From: JALOAT01 sp041687015
GTDB lineage: Bacteria > Pseudomonadota > Gammaproteobacteria > Thiohalomonadales > Thiohalomonadaceae
Reading direction: 5' to 3'
Assembly: GCA_041687015.1 (NCBI GenBank)
Contig: JAWLCT010000058.1
Coordinates: forward strand, 1-14,993
Length of the DNA stretch: 14,993 nt
Shown: piece by piece, positions 1 to 6,322 of the stretch
Layout of the letters: every line of letters starts with the position of its first letter
Numbering within the stretch: the first letter of the stretch is position 1
The notes under the pieces: generated by a model
The model's database searches: none
What the model was told of the DNA's origin: nothing
Seen by the model: only the letters and a program-made list of their open reading frames with translations
Position numbers and translations under genes: made by a program

Positions 1-656
1 TGGGCGATGCGCTGGGCCTCGGCCAAACGCGCCTCACTGCGCACCAGGGCATCGTTCGTGGTGCGCAAGGCGGCGGTACGCAGCACGATGCGCCGCTCCA
101 TGTCGTCCAGCGCCTGACGCAGTGCCCGTTCGGCATTCTTCTGTGCCGTCAGGTCGTTGCCGGTGGCAATGATGCCATCCAAACGCCCCTCGGCATCGAT
201 GAGCGCGGTTTCGGTCCAGGCGATCTGGCGTTCGTCGCCGCCGGGCATGCACCAGCGGTTCACGTAGTGGCGGGGAAAGGTTGCCGGGGAAATGCGTGCG
301 TAGGCCTCACGAAGCCGTGGTGCGTCATCGGCGTGGACCAGCAAATCCCACAGCAAGCGCCCGCGCACGGCCTCCCGGGACAGCCCGCTGAGCAATTCGC
401 AGGCGCGATTGAAACGCAGGATGTGGCCTTCGGGATCGAGCACCATCACCAGTGCAGGCACACTCTCGAACAGCGCGCGATTGAAATCCGATGCCCGCCC
501 TGCGGGCGCCTGGGGCTCCGGTGGCGGCGCACTTCCCGAGGCGGTGCCTTCCTGCGCGGCCGCCTGGCTGCCGGGCGCGGAGGCGCACGCGGCGACACCG
601 CAGCCGTTCAGGCTACGCCACAGCCGCGCTACCGCGTTCCAGGGCCCTGCACTCAT
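1..656 (-). CDS. PAS-domain signalling protein, N-terminal part (cut by the left edge)
   Basis: The first 218 residues of a protein that continues beyond base 1. Residues 1-56 are a low-complexity, Ala/Pro-rich leader with no clear membrane helix. A PAS domain follows from about residue 57 (DFNRALFESVPALVMVLDP), with the typical PAS core FNRACELLSGLSREAVRG. A PAC-like end follows (WTETALIDAEGRLDGIIATG, NDLTAQKNAERAL). Residues from about 175 form a charged helix ending in SEARLAEAQRIAH, which commonly leads into a second PAS domain. The output domain (histidine kinase, GGDEF or EAL) lies outside the window, so the activity is unknown; sensing in the cytoplasm is likely. The ATG at 656 overlaps the stop of the upstream DUF2835 gene as ATGA, which supports this start and suggests translational coupling. 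Confidence 0.85.
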   Translation of the reverse strand, partial: MSAGPWNAVARLWRSLNGCGVAACASAPGSQAAAQEGTASGSAPPPEPQAPAGRASDFNRALFESVPALVMVLDPEGHILRFNRACELLSGLSREAVRGRLLWDLLVHADDAPRLREAYARISPATFPRHYVNRWCMPGGDERQIAWTETALIDAEGRLDGIIATGNDLTAQKNAERALRQALDDMERRIVLRTAALRTTNDALVRSEARLAEAQRIA

Positions 657-877
657 GGGAGCTTGCGAATATCCACAAAACGAGACTGGGCATCGTAACG
701 CAGAACGAACTCGCCGCGTATGCCTTCGCGCGTGACGAAGGGCTGCAGCACGCGGGCAGGGAACCGCACGCGCCGCCCGTCACTGGCGACCGCCTGTACC
801 TCGGCGGCATCACCGCGGTACCAGGCAAGCAGACGCTCGGGGGGGATGTCGAGGCGCAGACGGATTTCGCGGATCAC
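653..877 (-). CDS. DUF2835 family protein
   Basis: A 74-residue protein starting with GTG. It resembles the small DUF2835 family of gammaproteobacteria: an N-terminal strand (IREIRLRLDIPPERLLAWYRG), a central DGRRVRFPARVLQPFVT and an end of the type GIRGEFVLRYDAQSRFVDI. The family has no established biochemical role; the fold looks like a small beta-rich domain and there is no signal peptide. The stop codon overlaps the ATG of the PAS-domain gene by one base, so the two form a tight operon and the small protein may act with the sensor. No clear Shine-Dalgarno sequence precedes the GTG, so the exact start is less sure than the family. Confidence 0.85.
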   Translation of the reverse strand: MIREIRLRLDIPPERLLAWYRGDAAEVQAVASDGRRVRFPARVLQPFVTREGIRGEFVLRYDAQSRFVDIRKLP

Positions 878-902
878 AACTCAGTCGATGCGGTGGGATC
901 TA

Positions 903-999
903 TCCACAGAGAACGCAGAGACGGTTTTCGGGTAACGCGCCTCGTGCTTGCGCAGTGGCAGCACGTCCGGTATTTCCTCCACGCAGAGGCCTCTGTGGA
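903..999. repeat. Gene-end palindromic element 1
   Basis: An inverted repeat with perfect 9-bp ends, TCCACAGAG at 903-911 and CTCTGTGGA at 991-999. Inside the arms, CGCAGAGA-like units recur at 914-921 and 982-988. An inner hairpin pairs CGTGCT (943-948) with AGCACG (960-965). The element starts 18 nt after the stop codon of the minus-strand gene at 1018-1311 and lies upstream of the DUF2835 gene. It is the shortest and least regular of four elements of this kind in the window. It may act as a terminator or mRNA 3'-end structure for the 1018-1311 gene; it has no U-tract of the classical intrinsic type. Confidence 0.6.
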
Positions 1000-1017
1000 C
1001 AACGCTCCCCGAACGGG

Positions 1018-1311
1018 TCAGGCATCGTCCTTCTTCTTGCGGCCGATGCTGGTGATGGGGATCACCACATCGCCCTGAGGGCGCGGCTCATCGGTAAAGC
1101 GCGGGCGCGCACCGTTGGGGCGGCCGGTGGCTTCCGCCAACTCGCGTTCACGTTCGCTGATGAGCAGCAGGCACAGGCGCATGTCCTGGATGGTCTGCTC
1201 CTTCAGGGGATGGCGCATGCCGGGTTCGGTGGCCGTATCGCGTGCCACACTGGTGAGCACCTGCTTCATGACGCGCAGGATGCGTTCCTCGCGGGAAAGT
1301 TCTTCACCCAT
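1018..1311 (-). CDS. Small conserved-looking hypothetical protein
   Basis: A 97-residue cytoplasmic protein with no signal peptide or membrane helix. The start at ATG 1311 is chosen because GGAGA lies 4-5 nt upstream; a longer reading from 1362 would begin inside the divergent promoter region. Residues 1-60 look helical (GEELSREERILRVMKQVL, then LKEQTIQDMRLCLLLISE). The C-terminal third is Pro/Arg-rich and ends in a basic IGRKKKDDA tail. The sequence looks like a real protein, with amphipathic spacing and normal composition, but I do not recognise its family with certainty and assign no function. It is divergent from the thioredoxin-HEAT gene across a 110-nt spacer and is followed by palindromic element 1. 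Confidence 0.75.
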   Translation of the reverse strand: MGEELSREERILRVMKQVLTSVARDTATEPGMRHPLKEQTIQDMRLCLLLISERERELAEATGRPNGARPRFTDEPRPQGDVVIPITSIGRKKKDDA

Positions 1312-1343
1312 GGTTTCTCCGGGATTTTCAGGGCGGCGTGTTG

Positions 1344-1391
1344 GCCGGAGTGTACACCACAACCGCAGGACGGTAAGCCGTATACTCCGGC
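1344..1391. promoter_or_regulatory. Inverted repeat in a divergent promoter region
   Basis: GCCGGAGTGTAC at 1344-1355 and GTATACTCCGGC at 1380-1391 form a 12-bp inverted repeat with one mismatch and a 24-nt spacer. The repeat sits between the divergent 1018-1311 gene and the thioredoxin-HEAT gene. Each arm contains a sequence resembling a sigma-70 -10 box facing outward: TATACT at 1381-1386 for the plus gene and TACACT, read from 1354 to 1349, for the minus gene. Neither has a good -35 box at 17 nt, so activator dependence or a hairpin role are alternatives. That it is an operator for a dimeric regulator is inference. Confidence 0.4.
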
Positions 1392-1421
1392 ACGCCTGCC
1401 ATCAAACGACGGAAACGAATC

Positions 1422-2051
1422 ATGCAAGCCCCCGCCGATGCTCTGCTCCTTGTTGCACCTGCCTGTCCCCATTGTCCGGGCGTGCTCGATGCGTTGGCGA
1501 AACTGGTGAAGGAAGGCGTCATCGGCCGCCTGGAGGTGATCAATGTCGCCGTTCACCCGGAGCGCGCCGCGGCGCTGGGGGTACGTGGCGTGCCGTGGAT
1601 GCGCATCGGGCCGTTTGAGCTGGAGGGCGCGCGTCCGCCCGCCGAATTGCGCGGTTGGGCGGAACGGGCGGCGCATCCGCAGGGCATGACCGAATACCTG
1701 CAGCAGATGCTGGCCGAGGGTGGCCTCGCCAAGGTGGAAGGGGTGCTCGCCGCGGAACCCGCCCACTTCCCCCTGCTACTGGACTTGCTGGAAAACCCGG
1801 AACTGCCCTTGCAGGTGCGCCTCGGCATCGGCGCGGTCATCGAGGGTCTCGCCGGAACACCCGTGCTCCAGGCGGCCATACCCGCCCTCGCACGCCTCGC
1901 CGGCCACGACGATCATCGGGTACGAAGCGACGCCTGCCACTTCCTCGGGCTCACCCTCAGCCCTGCGGCACGCCCGGCGTTGGAGGCTTGCCTCAACGAC
2001 CCGCACCCGGAGGTCCGCGAGATCGCCCGCGAGGCGCTGGACGGCCTCTGA
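1422..2051 (+). CDS. Thioredoxin-fold protein fused to HEAT repeats
   Basis: A 209-residue cytoplasmic protein. Residues 1-80 form a thioredoxin/glutaredoxin-like domain with a CPHC redox motif (Cys15, Cys18) after a hydrophobic strand (ALLLVAPA), and a cis-proline site at GVPWM (Pro58). Residues from about 105 are helical repeats of HEAT type: LDLLENPELPLQVRLGIGAVIEG, then LARLAGHDDHRVRSDACHFLG, then LEACLNDPHPEVREIAREALDGL. Each has the short-helix, turn, V/R-A-pattern helix of bacterial HEAT/PBS repeats. The redox domain probably reduces or senses a thiol on a partner held by the HEAT scaffold; the partner is not shown here. The start at 1422 fits the motif spacing, with a weak AACGACGGA upstream. 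It stands alone on this strand, 120 nt before the lipoprotein gene. Confidence 0.85.
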   Translation: MQAPADALLLVAPACPHCPGVLDALAKLVKEGVIGRLEVINVAVHPERAAALGVRGVPWMRIGPFELEGARPPAELRGWAERAAHPQGMTEYLQQMLAEGGLAKVEGVLAAEPAHFPLLLDLLENPELPLQVRLGIGAVIEGLAGTPVLQAAIPALARLAGHDDHRVRSDACHFLGLTLSPAARPALEACLNDPHPEVREIAREALDGL

Positions 2052-2171
2052 GCATGTGCTCGAAACACGCCCGAAATACCGAGCCCACGCACACGGGCGC
2101 AGAAGTGACAAGCCGCAGTTGCCGGATTGGGCCGATACTTCCCCCGGAACCGCAAAAAAAGGAGCCGCCTG

Positions 2172-2702
2172 ATGCGTGCGATGCTTGCCATGCTGGCAAC
2201 CCTGGTGCTCTCCGCCTGCGCCACCCGGACGACCGACCCCGACTCGCCCTATTACCTGCCGCCCGAAGGCAGCACGGCGGTGCTCGAACAACCGATCACC
2301 CTCCCTTCGCCCGGGGTGAGCGTATGGATCCAGGACGGCCGCGTGAGCACCGGCCGCGACCGCTACCGCCCCGCCTGCAAGCTGGAGATGTGGAACCGCG
2401 CGGATCAATCCCGCACCGTGCAGCCAGACACCTTCCGCGTCACGCGTGTGGGCCGGCGTCAGATGCAGGTCGCCCGCGACACGGGCCTGCGCCGGGTGGG
2501 TTTCGGCCGCCGCGACAACGGGCCCACCGCCTTTGAAATGGAAACCCACCTTTACCTGGAGTCGGAGCGCCAGCCCGACGTTTACCGCCTGGTCTGCACC
2601 CACTGGTCCGGCGGCGTCGGCACCGCCAACTTCCCGGAGCATGTCACCATCAATCAAATAAGGGGTACACTCGGGGGCATCTTCCGGCTGGAGCTCCCTT
2701 GA
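2172..2702 (+). CDS. Putative outer-membrane lipoprotein
   Basis: A 176-residue protein with a lipoprotein signal: basic start, hydrophobic stretch (MLAMLATLVL) and lipobox LSAC, with the lipidated Cys near residue 16. The start at 2172 is chosen because AAGGAG lies about 9 nt upstream and because the signal begins there; a longer reading from 2127 adds a basic stretch that would spoil the signal. The mature part has no recognised domain: it is polar, probably beta-rich, and holds two further Cys (CKLEMWNR, LVCTHW) that could pair as a disulfide. It ends 28 nt before the NfeD gene on the same strand and may share its transcript. I assign no function beyond envelope location. Confidence 0.85.
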   Translation: MRAMLAMLATLVLSACATRTTDPDSPYYLPPEGSTAVLEQPITLPSPGVSVWIQDGRVSTGRDRYRPACKLEMWNRADQSRTVQPDTFRVTRVGRRQMQVARDTGLRRVGFGRRDNGPTAFEMETHLYLESERQPDVYRLVCTHWSGGVGTANFPEHVTINQIRGTLGGIFRLELP

Positions 2703-2730
2703 TCGGAAGCGCGCTTTCATGGAGGGATCG

Positions 2731-4113
2731 ATGACGAGAACCACGCGCCTGCTACGCCACGGACTGGTCATCGTACTGGCGCTGGCGGCGTTCGCCACCG
2801 CGCAGACCCCACCGGAGCGCTTCGGCGTGCGGCTCGACATCCAGGGCGCCATCGGCCCGGCCACCAGCGATTACATTCATCGCGGCCTGCGCAATGCCGC
2901 CGAAGAGGGCGCCCATCTCATCATCCTGCGCATGGACACCCCCGGCGGGCTGGACCTGGCCATGCGCGACATCATCCGCGACATCCTCGCCTCGCCCGTG
3001 CCGGTGGTGACCTGGGTGGCCCCGAACGGCGCGCGCGCTGCCAGCGCCGGCACCTACATTCTCTACGCCAGCCACGTGGCCGCGATGGCCCCGGCCACCA
3101 ATCTGGGCGCCGCCACGCCGGTGCAGATCGGCGGCGAGAATCCCTTGCCGGAACCGCAGGAACCCACCCCTGCCGACGACAAGCCGAAGACCGAAGAGCC
3201 CGCGCCGCCCAGCGGCGATGCCATGCGCCACAAGGTGGTGAACGACGCCGTGGCCTACATCCGCGGCCTGGCAAGGTTGCGCGGCCGCAACGCGGACTGG
3301 GCGGAAAAGGCGGTGCGCGAGGCGGCCAGCCTGGAAGCCACCGAGGCACGCAAGCTGAACGTCATCGACCTGATCGCCACCGACCAGACGGAACTGCTGG
3401 CCAAACTGCACGGGCGCAAGCTCGAGATACTGGGCGAAGCCCGCACCCTGCAGACCGAAAACCTGCGCATCGAGGTGATGGAACCGGACTGGCGTTCGCG
3501 CCTGCTGGCGGTCATCACCGATCCCAACGTGGCCTACATCCTCATGATCATCGGGATCTACGGCCTGATTTTGGAGTTCAGCAACCCGGGCACCATCGTG
3601 GCCGGCGTGGTGGGGGCCATTTGCCTGATCCTCGCCCTGTTCGCCTTTCAGGCCCTGCCCATCAATTACGCGGGCGTGGGTCTTATCCTGCTCGGCATCG
3701 CGCTCATGGTGGGCGAGGCGTTCACACCCAGTTTCGGCGCTCTCGGCATCGGTGGCGTGGTGGCCTTCACCATCGGCTCGGTGATCCTCATCGACACCGA
3801 CTCCCCGGGCTTCGGCATCGACCCGGCGCTCATCGGCGCGGTGGCGCTGGGCAGCGCACTGCTGTTCGGTTTTGTGCTGCACCTGTTCTTCCGCGCGCGC
3901 CGCAGTCCGGTGGTGAGCGGCTCTGAGGAACTGCTGGGCGCGACGGCGGTTGCCCTGGAGGACTTCAGCGACCAAGGCCACGTGCGTCTGCACAGCGAAA
4001 TCTGGCGCGCGCGCTCCCATGGGCCGGTGCACAAAGGGGAGCACGTACGCGTGGTGCGCATCGAGGGGCTCACCGTTGAGGTCGAGCCCGACACGGAAGC
4101 CAAGGGAGGTTAA
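2731..4113 (+). CDS. nfeD: NfeD-family membrane-bound serine protease (1510-N/ClpP class plus NfeD domain)
   Basis: A 460-residue protein of the long NfeD class. A signal peptide (residues 1-24, ending ATAQ) leads into a ClpP/SppA-like periplasmic protease domain with the DTPGGL motif at 69-74, catalytic serine in ASAGTYI (Ser105) and a probable catalytic lysine in MRHKVV (Lys168), by analogy with archaeal PH1510-N. A Pro/Glu-rich insert (about 137-162) lies between Ser and Lys. Residues about 265-390 hold several membrane helices, and the last 60 residues form the NfeD OB-fold domain (LLGATAVALEDF). The family cleaves membrane-protein segments and is paired with stomatin/slipin. ATG 2731 is chosen over ATG 2719 because GGAGGG lies between them. 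It is followed after 2 nt by the slipin gene. Confidence 0.93.
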   Translation: MTRTTRLLRHGLVIVLALAAFATAQTPPERFGVRLDIQGAIGPATSDYIHRGLRNAAEEGAHLIILRMDTPGGLDLAMRDIIRDILASPVPVVTWVAPNGARAASAGTYILYASHVAAMAPATNLGAATPVQIGGENPLPEPQEPTPADDKPKTEEPAPPSGDAMRHKVVNDAVAYIRGLARLRGRNADWAEKAVREAASLEATEARKLNVIDLIATDQTELLAKLHGRKLEILGEARTLQTENLRIEVMEPDWRSRLLAVITDPNVAYILMIIGIYGLILEFSNPGTIVAGVVGAICLILALFAFQALPINYAGVGLILLGIALMVGEAFTPSFGALGIGGVVAFTIGSVILIDTDSPGFGIDPALIGAVALGSALLFGFVLHLFFRARRSPVVSGSEELLGATAVALEDFSDQGHVRLHSEIWRARSHGPVHKGEHVRVVRIEGLTVEVEPDTEAKGG

Positions 4114-4115
4114 TC

Positions 4116-4868
4116 ATGTTCAATTACTTCGGTTTGCTGCTTATCGGTTTCCTCGTCGTGCTCGTGATGAGCGCGATCCGCATCCTGCGCGAATACGAGC
4201 GCGGCGTGGTGTTCATGCTCGGGCGCTTCTACCGGGTGAAAGGTCCGGGCCTGGTGATCATCATTCCGGCCATTCAGCAGATGGTGCGCGTGGATTTGCG
4301 CACCATCGTCATGGACGTGCCCACCCAGGACGTCATCTCCCGTGACAACGTGTCCGTGAAGGTGAACGCGGTCATCTACTTCCGCGTCATCGATCCGGAG
4401 CGCGCCATCATCCAGGTGGAAAATTTTTACGAAGCCACCTCGCAACTGGCACAAACCACCCTGCGCTCCGTACTCGGGCAGCATGACTTGGACGAAATGC
4501 TCTCGGAGCGGGAAAAGCTCAACACCGATATCCAGAACATCCTGGATGAGCAGACCGACGCCTGGGGCATCAAGGTCTCCAACGTGGAGATCAAGCACGT
4601 AGACCTGGACGAATCCATGGTGCGCGCCATCGCCAAGCAGGCCGAGGCCGAACGCGTGCGCCGCGCCAAGGTAATCCACGCCGAAGGCGAACTGCAGGCT
4701 TCGCAGAAGCTGCTGGAAGCAGCGCGGGTACTGGTGGAACAACCGCAGGCCATGCAGCTACGTTACCTCCAGACCCTCACCGACATCGCCGGCGAGAAAA
4801 ACTCCACCATCGTCTTCCCGCTACCCATGGACCTCATCGAGCCGCTGCTCAACAAGCTCAAGAAGTGA
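4116..4868 (+). CDS. Slipin (stomatin-like SPFH/band 7 protein)
   Basis: A 250-residue slipin. One N-terminal membrane helix (FGLLLIGFLVVLVM) is followed by the hallmark REYERGVVFMLGRF and GPGLVIIIP. The SPFH core contains DVPTQDVISRDNVSVKVNAV. A C-terminal helix rich in Ala, Glu and Arg (AIAKQAEAERVRRAKVI) mediates oligomer assembly in this family, and the C-terminus PLPMDLIEPL is typical of prokaryotic slipins. GGGAGG lies just upstream of the ATG and overlaps the end of nfeD, so the two are co-translated neighbours; in archaea the NfeD protease cleaves the C-terminal region of stomatin. The likely role is a membrane scaffold for protease control and microdomain organisation. A palindromic element begins 8 nt after the stop. 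Confidence 0.93.
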   Translation: MFNYFGLLLIGFLVVLVMSAIRILREYERGVVFMLGRFYRVKGPGLVIIIPAIQQMVRVDLRTIVMDVPTQDVISRDNVSVKVNAVIYFRVIDPERAIIQVENFYEATSQLAQTTLRSVLGQHDLDEMLSEREKLNTDIQNILDEQTDAWGIKVSNVEIKHVDLDESMVRAIAKQAEAERVRRAKVIHAEGELQASQKLLEAARVLVEQPQAMQLRYLQTLTDIAGEKNSTIVFPLPMDLIEPLLNKLKK

Positions 4869-4876
4869 AGGGATTA

Positions 4877-5027
4877 AACGCGGAGATCGCGGAGGCGCGG
4901 AGGGCGCGGAGAAGACTTTCGGCTGGATGTTTGGGTGCGTTTCAATGGCCGACCGCTTTCTGCGCACGCGCCGGGAGTGCCCCGTATCAATCCTCCGCGC
5001 CCTCCGCGCGTCCGCGTCCTCTGCGTT
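4877..5027. repeat. Gene-end palindromic element 2
   Basis: Two 35-nt arms, 4877-4911 and 4993-5027, pair with about 4 mismatches, enclosing 81 nt. Each arm is an irregular tandem of 8-9-nt units such as CGCGGAGGG. The interior holds a small pair, GTGCG near 4946 with CGCAC near 4970. The element begins 8 nt after the slipin stop codon and ends 78 nt before the Sel1 gene. It could terminate the nfeD-slipin transcript or stabilise its 3' end; alternatively it is a small mobile palindrome that inserts next to gene ends. There is no coding potential inside. Confidence 0.75.
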
Positions 5028-5050
5028 GGGCCGTCACTTCATGGACCCTA

Positions 5051-5094
5051 TTACCCAGTGAATCACTCTGGTAATATCGGCCGCTGGTAACCAG
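5051..5094. promoter_or_regulatory. Repeated CTGGTAA motifs upstream of the Sel1 gene
   Basis: CTGGTAA occurs at 5068-5074 and 5084-5090, 16 bp apart, and a related inverted copy TTACCCAG lies at 5051-5058. The second copy is itself a palindrome, CTGGTAACCAG (5084-5094). A TGGTAATAT sequence (5069-5077) resembles an extended -10 box. The cluster ends 11 nt before the Sel1 start codon. It could be a promoter with operator sites; the evidence is only spacing and repetition. Confidence 0.3.
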
Positions 5095-5105
5095 GTCAAG
5101 ACATC

Positions 5106-5699
5106 ATGGCTGACATCCAGGATCTCATTCCCCCTCTGCGTCGCGCCGCCGAGCAGGGCAATGCCGGGGCGCAGTATCGCCTCGGGCTGCTTTACGCCAA
5201 TGGCGAGGGCGTGACGCTCGATTACGCCGAGGCCGTGCGCTGGCTGCGTGCCGCCGTGGACCAGGGCCAGGCGGAGGCCATGCGTACCCTGTCCACCCTG
5301 TACGCCAACGGCCTGGGCGTGGACCAGGACAGCGCTCAGGCGCGTCGCTGGCTGCTCGCGGCCGCAGAAGCCGGCGATGCCACGGCCCAGTGCGCCGCCG
5401 CCGCCATGTTCCAGTTCGGTCATTTGGACGCCGAGAAGGACGCCGCTGCCATGTTGCATTGGTACCAACGGGCCGCGCAGCAGAACTACGCCCGCGCACA
5501 GTTCGCGCTGGGCAAACTGTTCGCCGCAGGCGACCGGGTGCCGCAGGACGATGAGGCCGCGTTCCAATGGTTGACGTTGGCCATCGTGCACGGCAGCGAG
5601 CCCGCCAAACGCGAACTGGCCATGCTCACCGCACGTCTGGACGCAGACACCCTGGCCGGGTTCAAGCAACGTATGATGAACCGCATGACGGGACACTGA
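5106..5699 (+). CDS. Sel1-repeat (SLR) protein
   Basis: A 197-residue protein of about four Sel1-like repeats: residues 15-52 (AEQGNAGAQYRLGLLYANGE), 53-88 (DQGQAEAMRTLSTLYANGLG), 89-124 (AEAGDATAQCAAAAMFQFG) and 125-161 (AQQNYARAQFALGKLFAAGD). The consensus pattern A..G...A...LG.LY..G.GV..D...A..W is clear, with the third repeat the most diverged. There is no signal peptide, so a cytoplasmic adaptor role is likely, with the repeats forming a protein-binding solenoid; the partner is unknown. The Shine-Dalgarno sequence is weak. The next gene starts 1 nt after its stop, so the two are one operon and probably work together. Confidence 0.92.
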   Translation: MADIQDLIPPLRRAAEQGNAGAQYRLGLLYANGEGVTLDYAEAVRWLRAAVDQGQAEAMRTLSTLYANGLGVDQDSAQARRWLLAAAEAGDATAQCAAAAMFQFGHLDAEKDAAAMLHWYQRAAQQNYARAQFALGKLFAAGDRVPQDDEAAFQWLTLAIVHGSEPAKRELAMLTARLDADTLAGFKQRMMNRMTGH

Positions 5700-5700
5700 C

Positions 5701-6139
5701 ATGGACGAGCAGGAATTCAAGACCGCCTTCTATCAGGTCAACGAACGCCCCTGCCCCTTCACCAAAGCGGTGTTGACCCGTTGTGCCGGCTGCTCGCGCG
5801 CGCAAAAGGTACTCATCGCCGAGCGCGAAAGCATCACCTGTCTATCGCCCGCCGCCCACGCCCGCTGCGCAGCCCTCATGCCCACCTGGCGCGAAAAGGC
5901 CCTGTTCGCCCTCAAGCTCACCCACGTCGCCGACAAACTGCCCCATGGCAAGGAAATCAAAGTGCAGTGCGGTGGCCTGCGTGGCCTGTCCGACGCCCTT
6001 GGCGATGCCGCCCCCCCCCGTCACCGACATCCACGCCCTGCTCGACCGCGCCCTTGAGCGCTTCGGTGACACCGACCGCCTGCCCTATCCCGAGATGATG
6101 AAAAGCGTCGTCAGCTACCAACCGCGTCCGCGCAAATGA
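5701..6139 (+). pseudogene. Cys-rich small protein, frame broken in a C9 tract
   Basis: As read, the frame from ATG 5701 gives 118 residues and stops at 6057, but its last dozen residues (RHRHPRPARPRP) are unlike protein. Losing one C from the run at 6011-6019 restores a frame to 6139 and gives about 145 residues with a normal C-terminus (VTDIHALLDRALERFGDTD, then PEMMKSVVSYQPRP). The N-terminal half holds five Cys, at 18, 28, 31, 47 and 56 (PCPF, CAGCS, ITCLS), which suggests metal or Fe-S binding. I do not recognise a named family. It follows the Sel1 gene by 1 nt. The break could be a sequencing error, a real mutation or slippage-based switching. If the ninth C is genuine, the expressed product is the 118-residue form. 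Confidence 0.75.
6011..6019. repeat. Run of nine cytosines inside a gene
   Basis: A homopolymer of nine C lies between GCCG and GTCACC. Eight C would keep the 5701 frame open to 6139. Such runs are prone both to polymerase slippage and to base-calling errors. Confidence 0.9.
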
Positions 6140-6153
6140 CCAAAAAGGCAATT

Positions 6154-6302
6154 AACCACGGGGAACACGGGGGGTAAGAAGCGCCGTGGGTCACGTTGGC
6201 GCGTAGCGAATATGTGACAGTTCGGCGGAGAACATGTCATGTGGCTTCGCAACGTGACCTTCGAATTCCATTTTCCCCGTGTCCCCCGTGTTCCCCGTGG
6301 TT
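6154..6302. repeat. Gene-end palindromic element 3, between convergent genes
   Basis: Perfect 20-bp outer arms at 6154-6173 and 6283-6302 contain AACCACGGGG, followed by a second unit of the type AACACGGGG; the right arm carries a third unit, ACACGGGG. A middle arm pairs GGTCACGTTG (6189-6198) with CAACGTGACC (6250-6259). An inner pair near 6214-6238 (TGACAGTTC with GAACATGTCA) has a one-base bulge. The element therefore folds as three nested stems. It lies 14 nt after the stop of the Cys-rich gene and 20 nt after the stop of the convergent ZIP gene, as expected for a bidirectional terminator or shared 3'-end structure. No gene lies inside. Confidence 0.8.
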
Positions 6303-6322
6303 CGTGCTTGTTCTTCACCAGC

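Noticed and set aside
34..252. Minus-strand ORF of 72 codons inside the PAS gene
   Set aside because: It is in another frame from the PAS protein, which is open from 656 to the left edge and has clear domain motifs.
2752..4044. Long minus-strand ORF of 430 codons opposite nfeD
   Set aside because: It is antisense to a clear NfeD gene and its translation is His/Gly/Ala-rich without domains: a GC-rich shadow.
4877..5027. CRISPR-like reading of the 9-nt repeats
   Set aside because: The units are too short, have no spacers and are arranged as an inverted pair.
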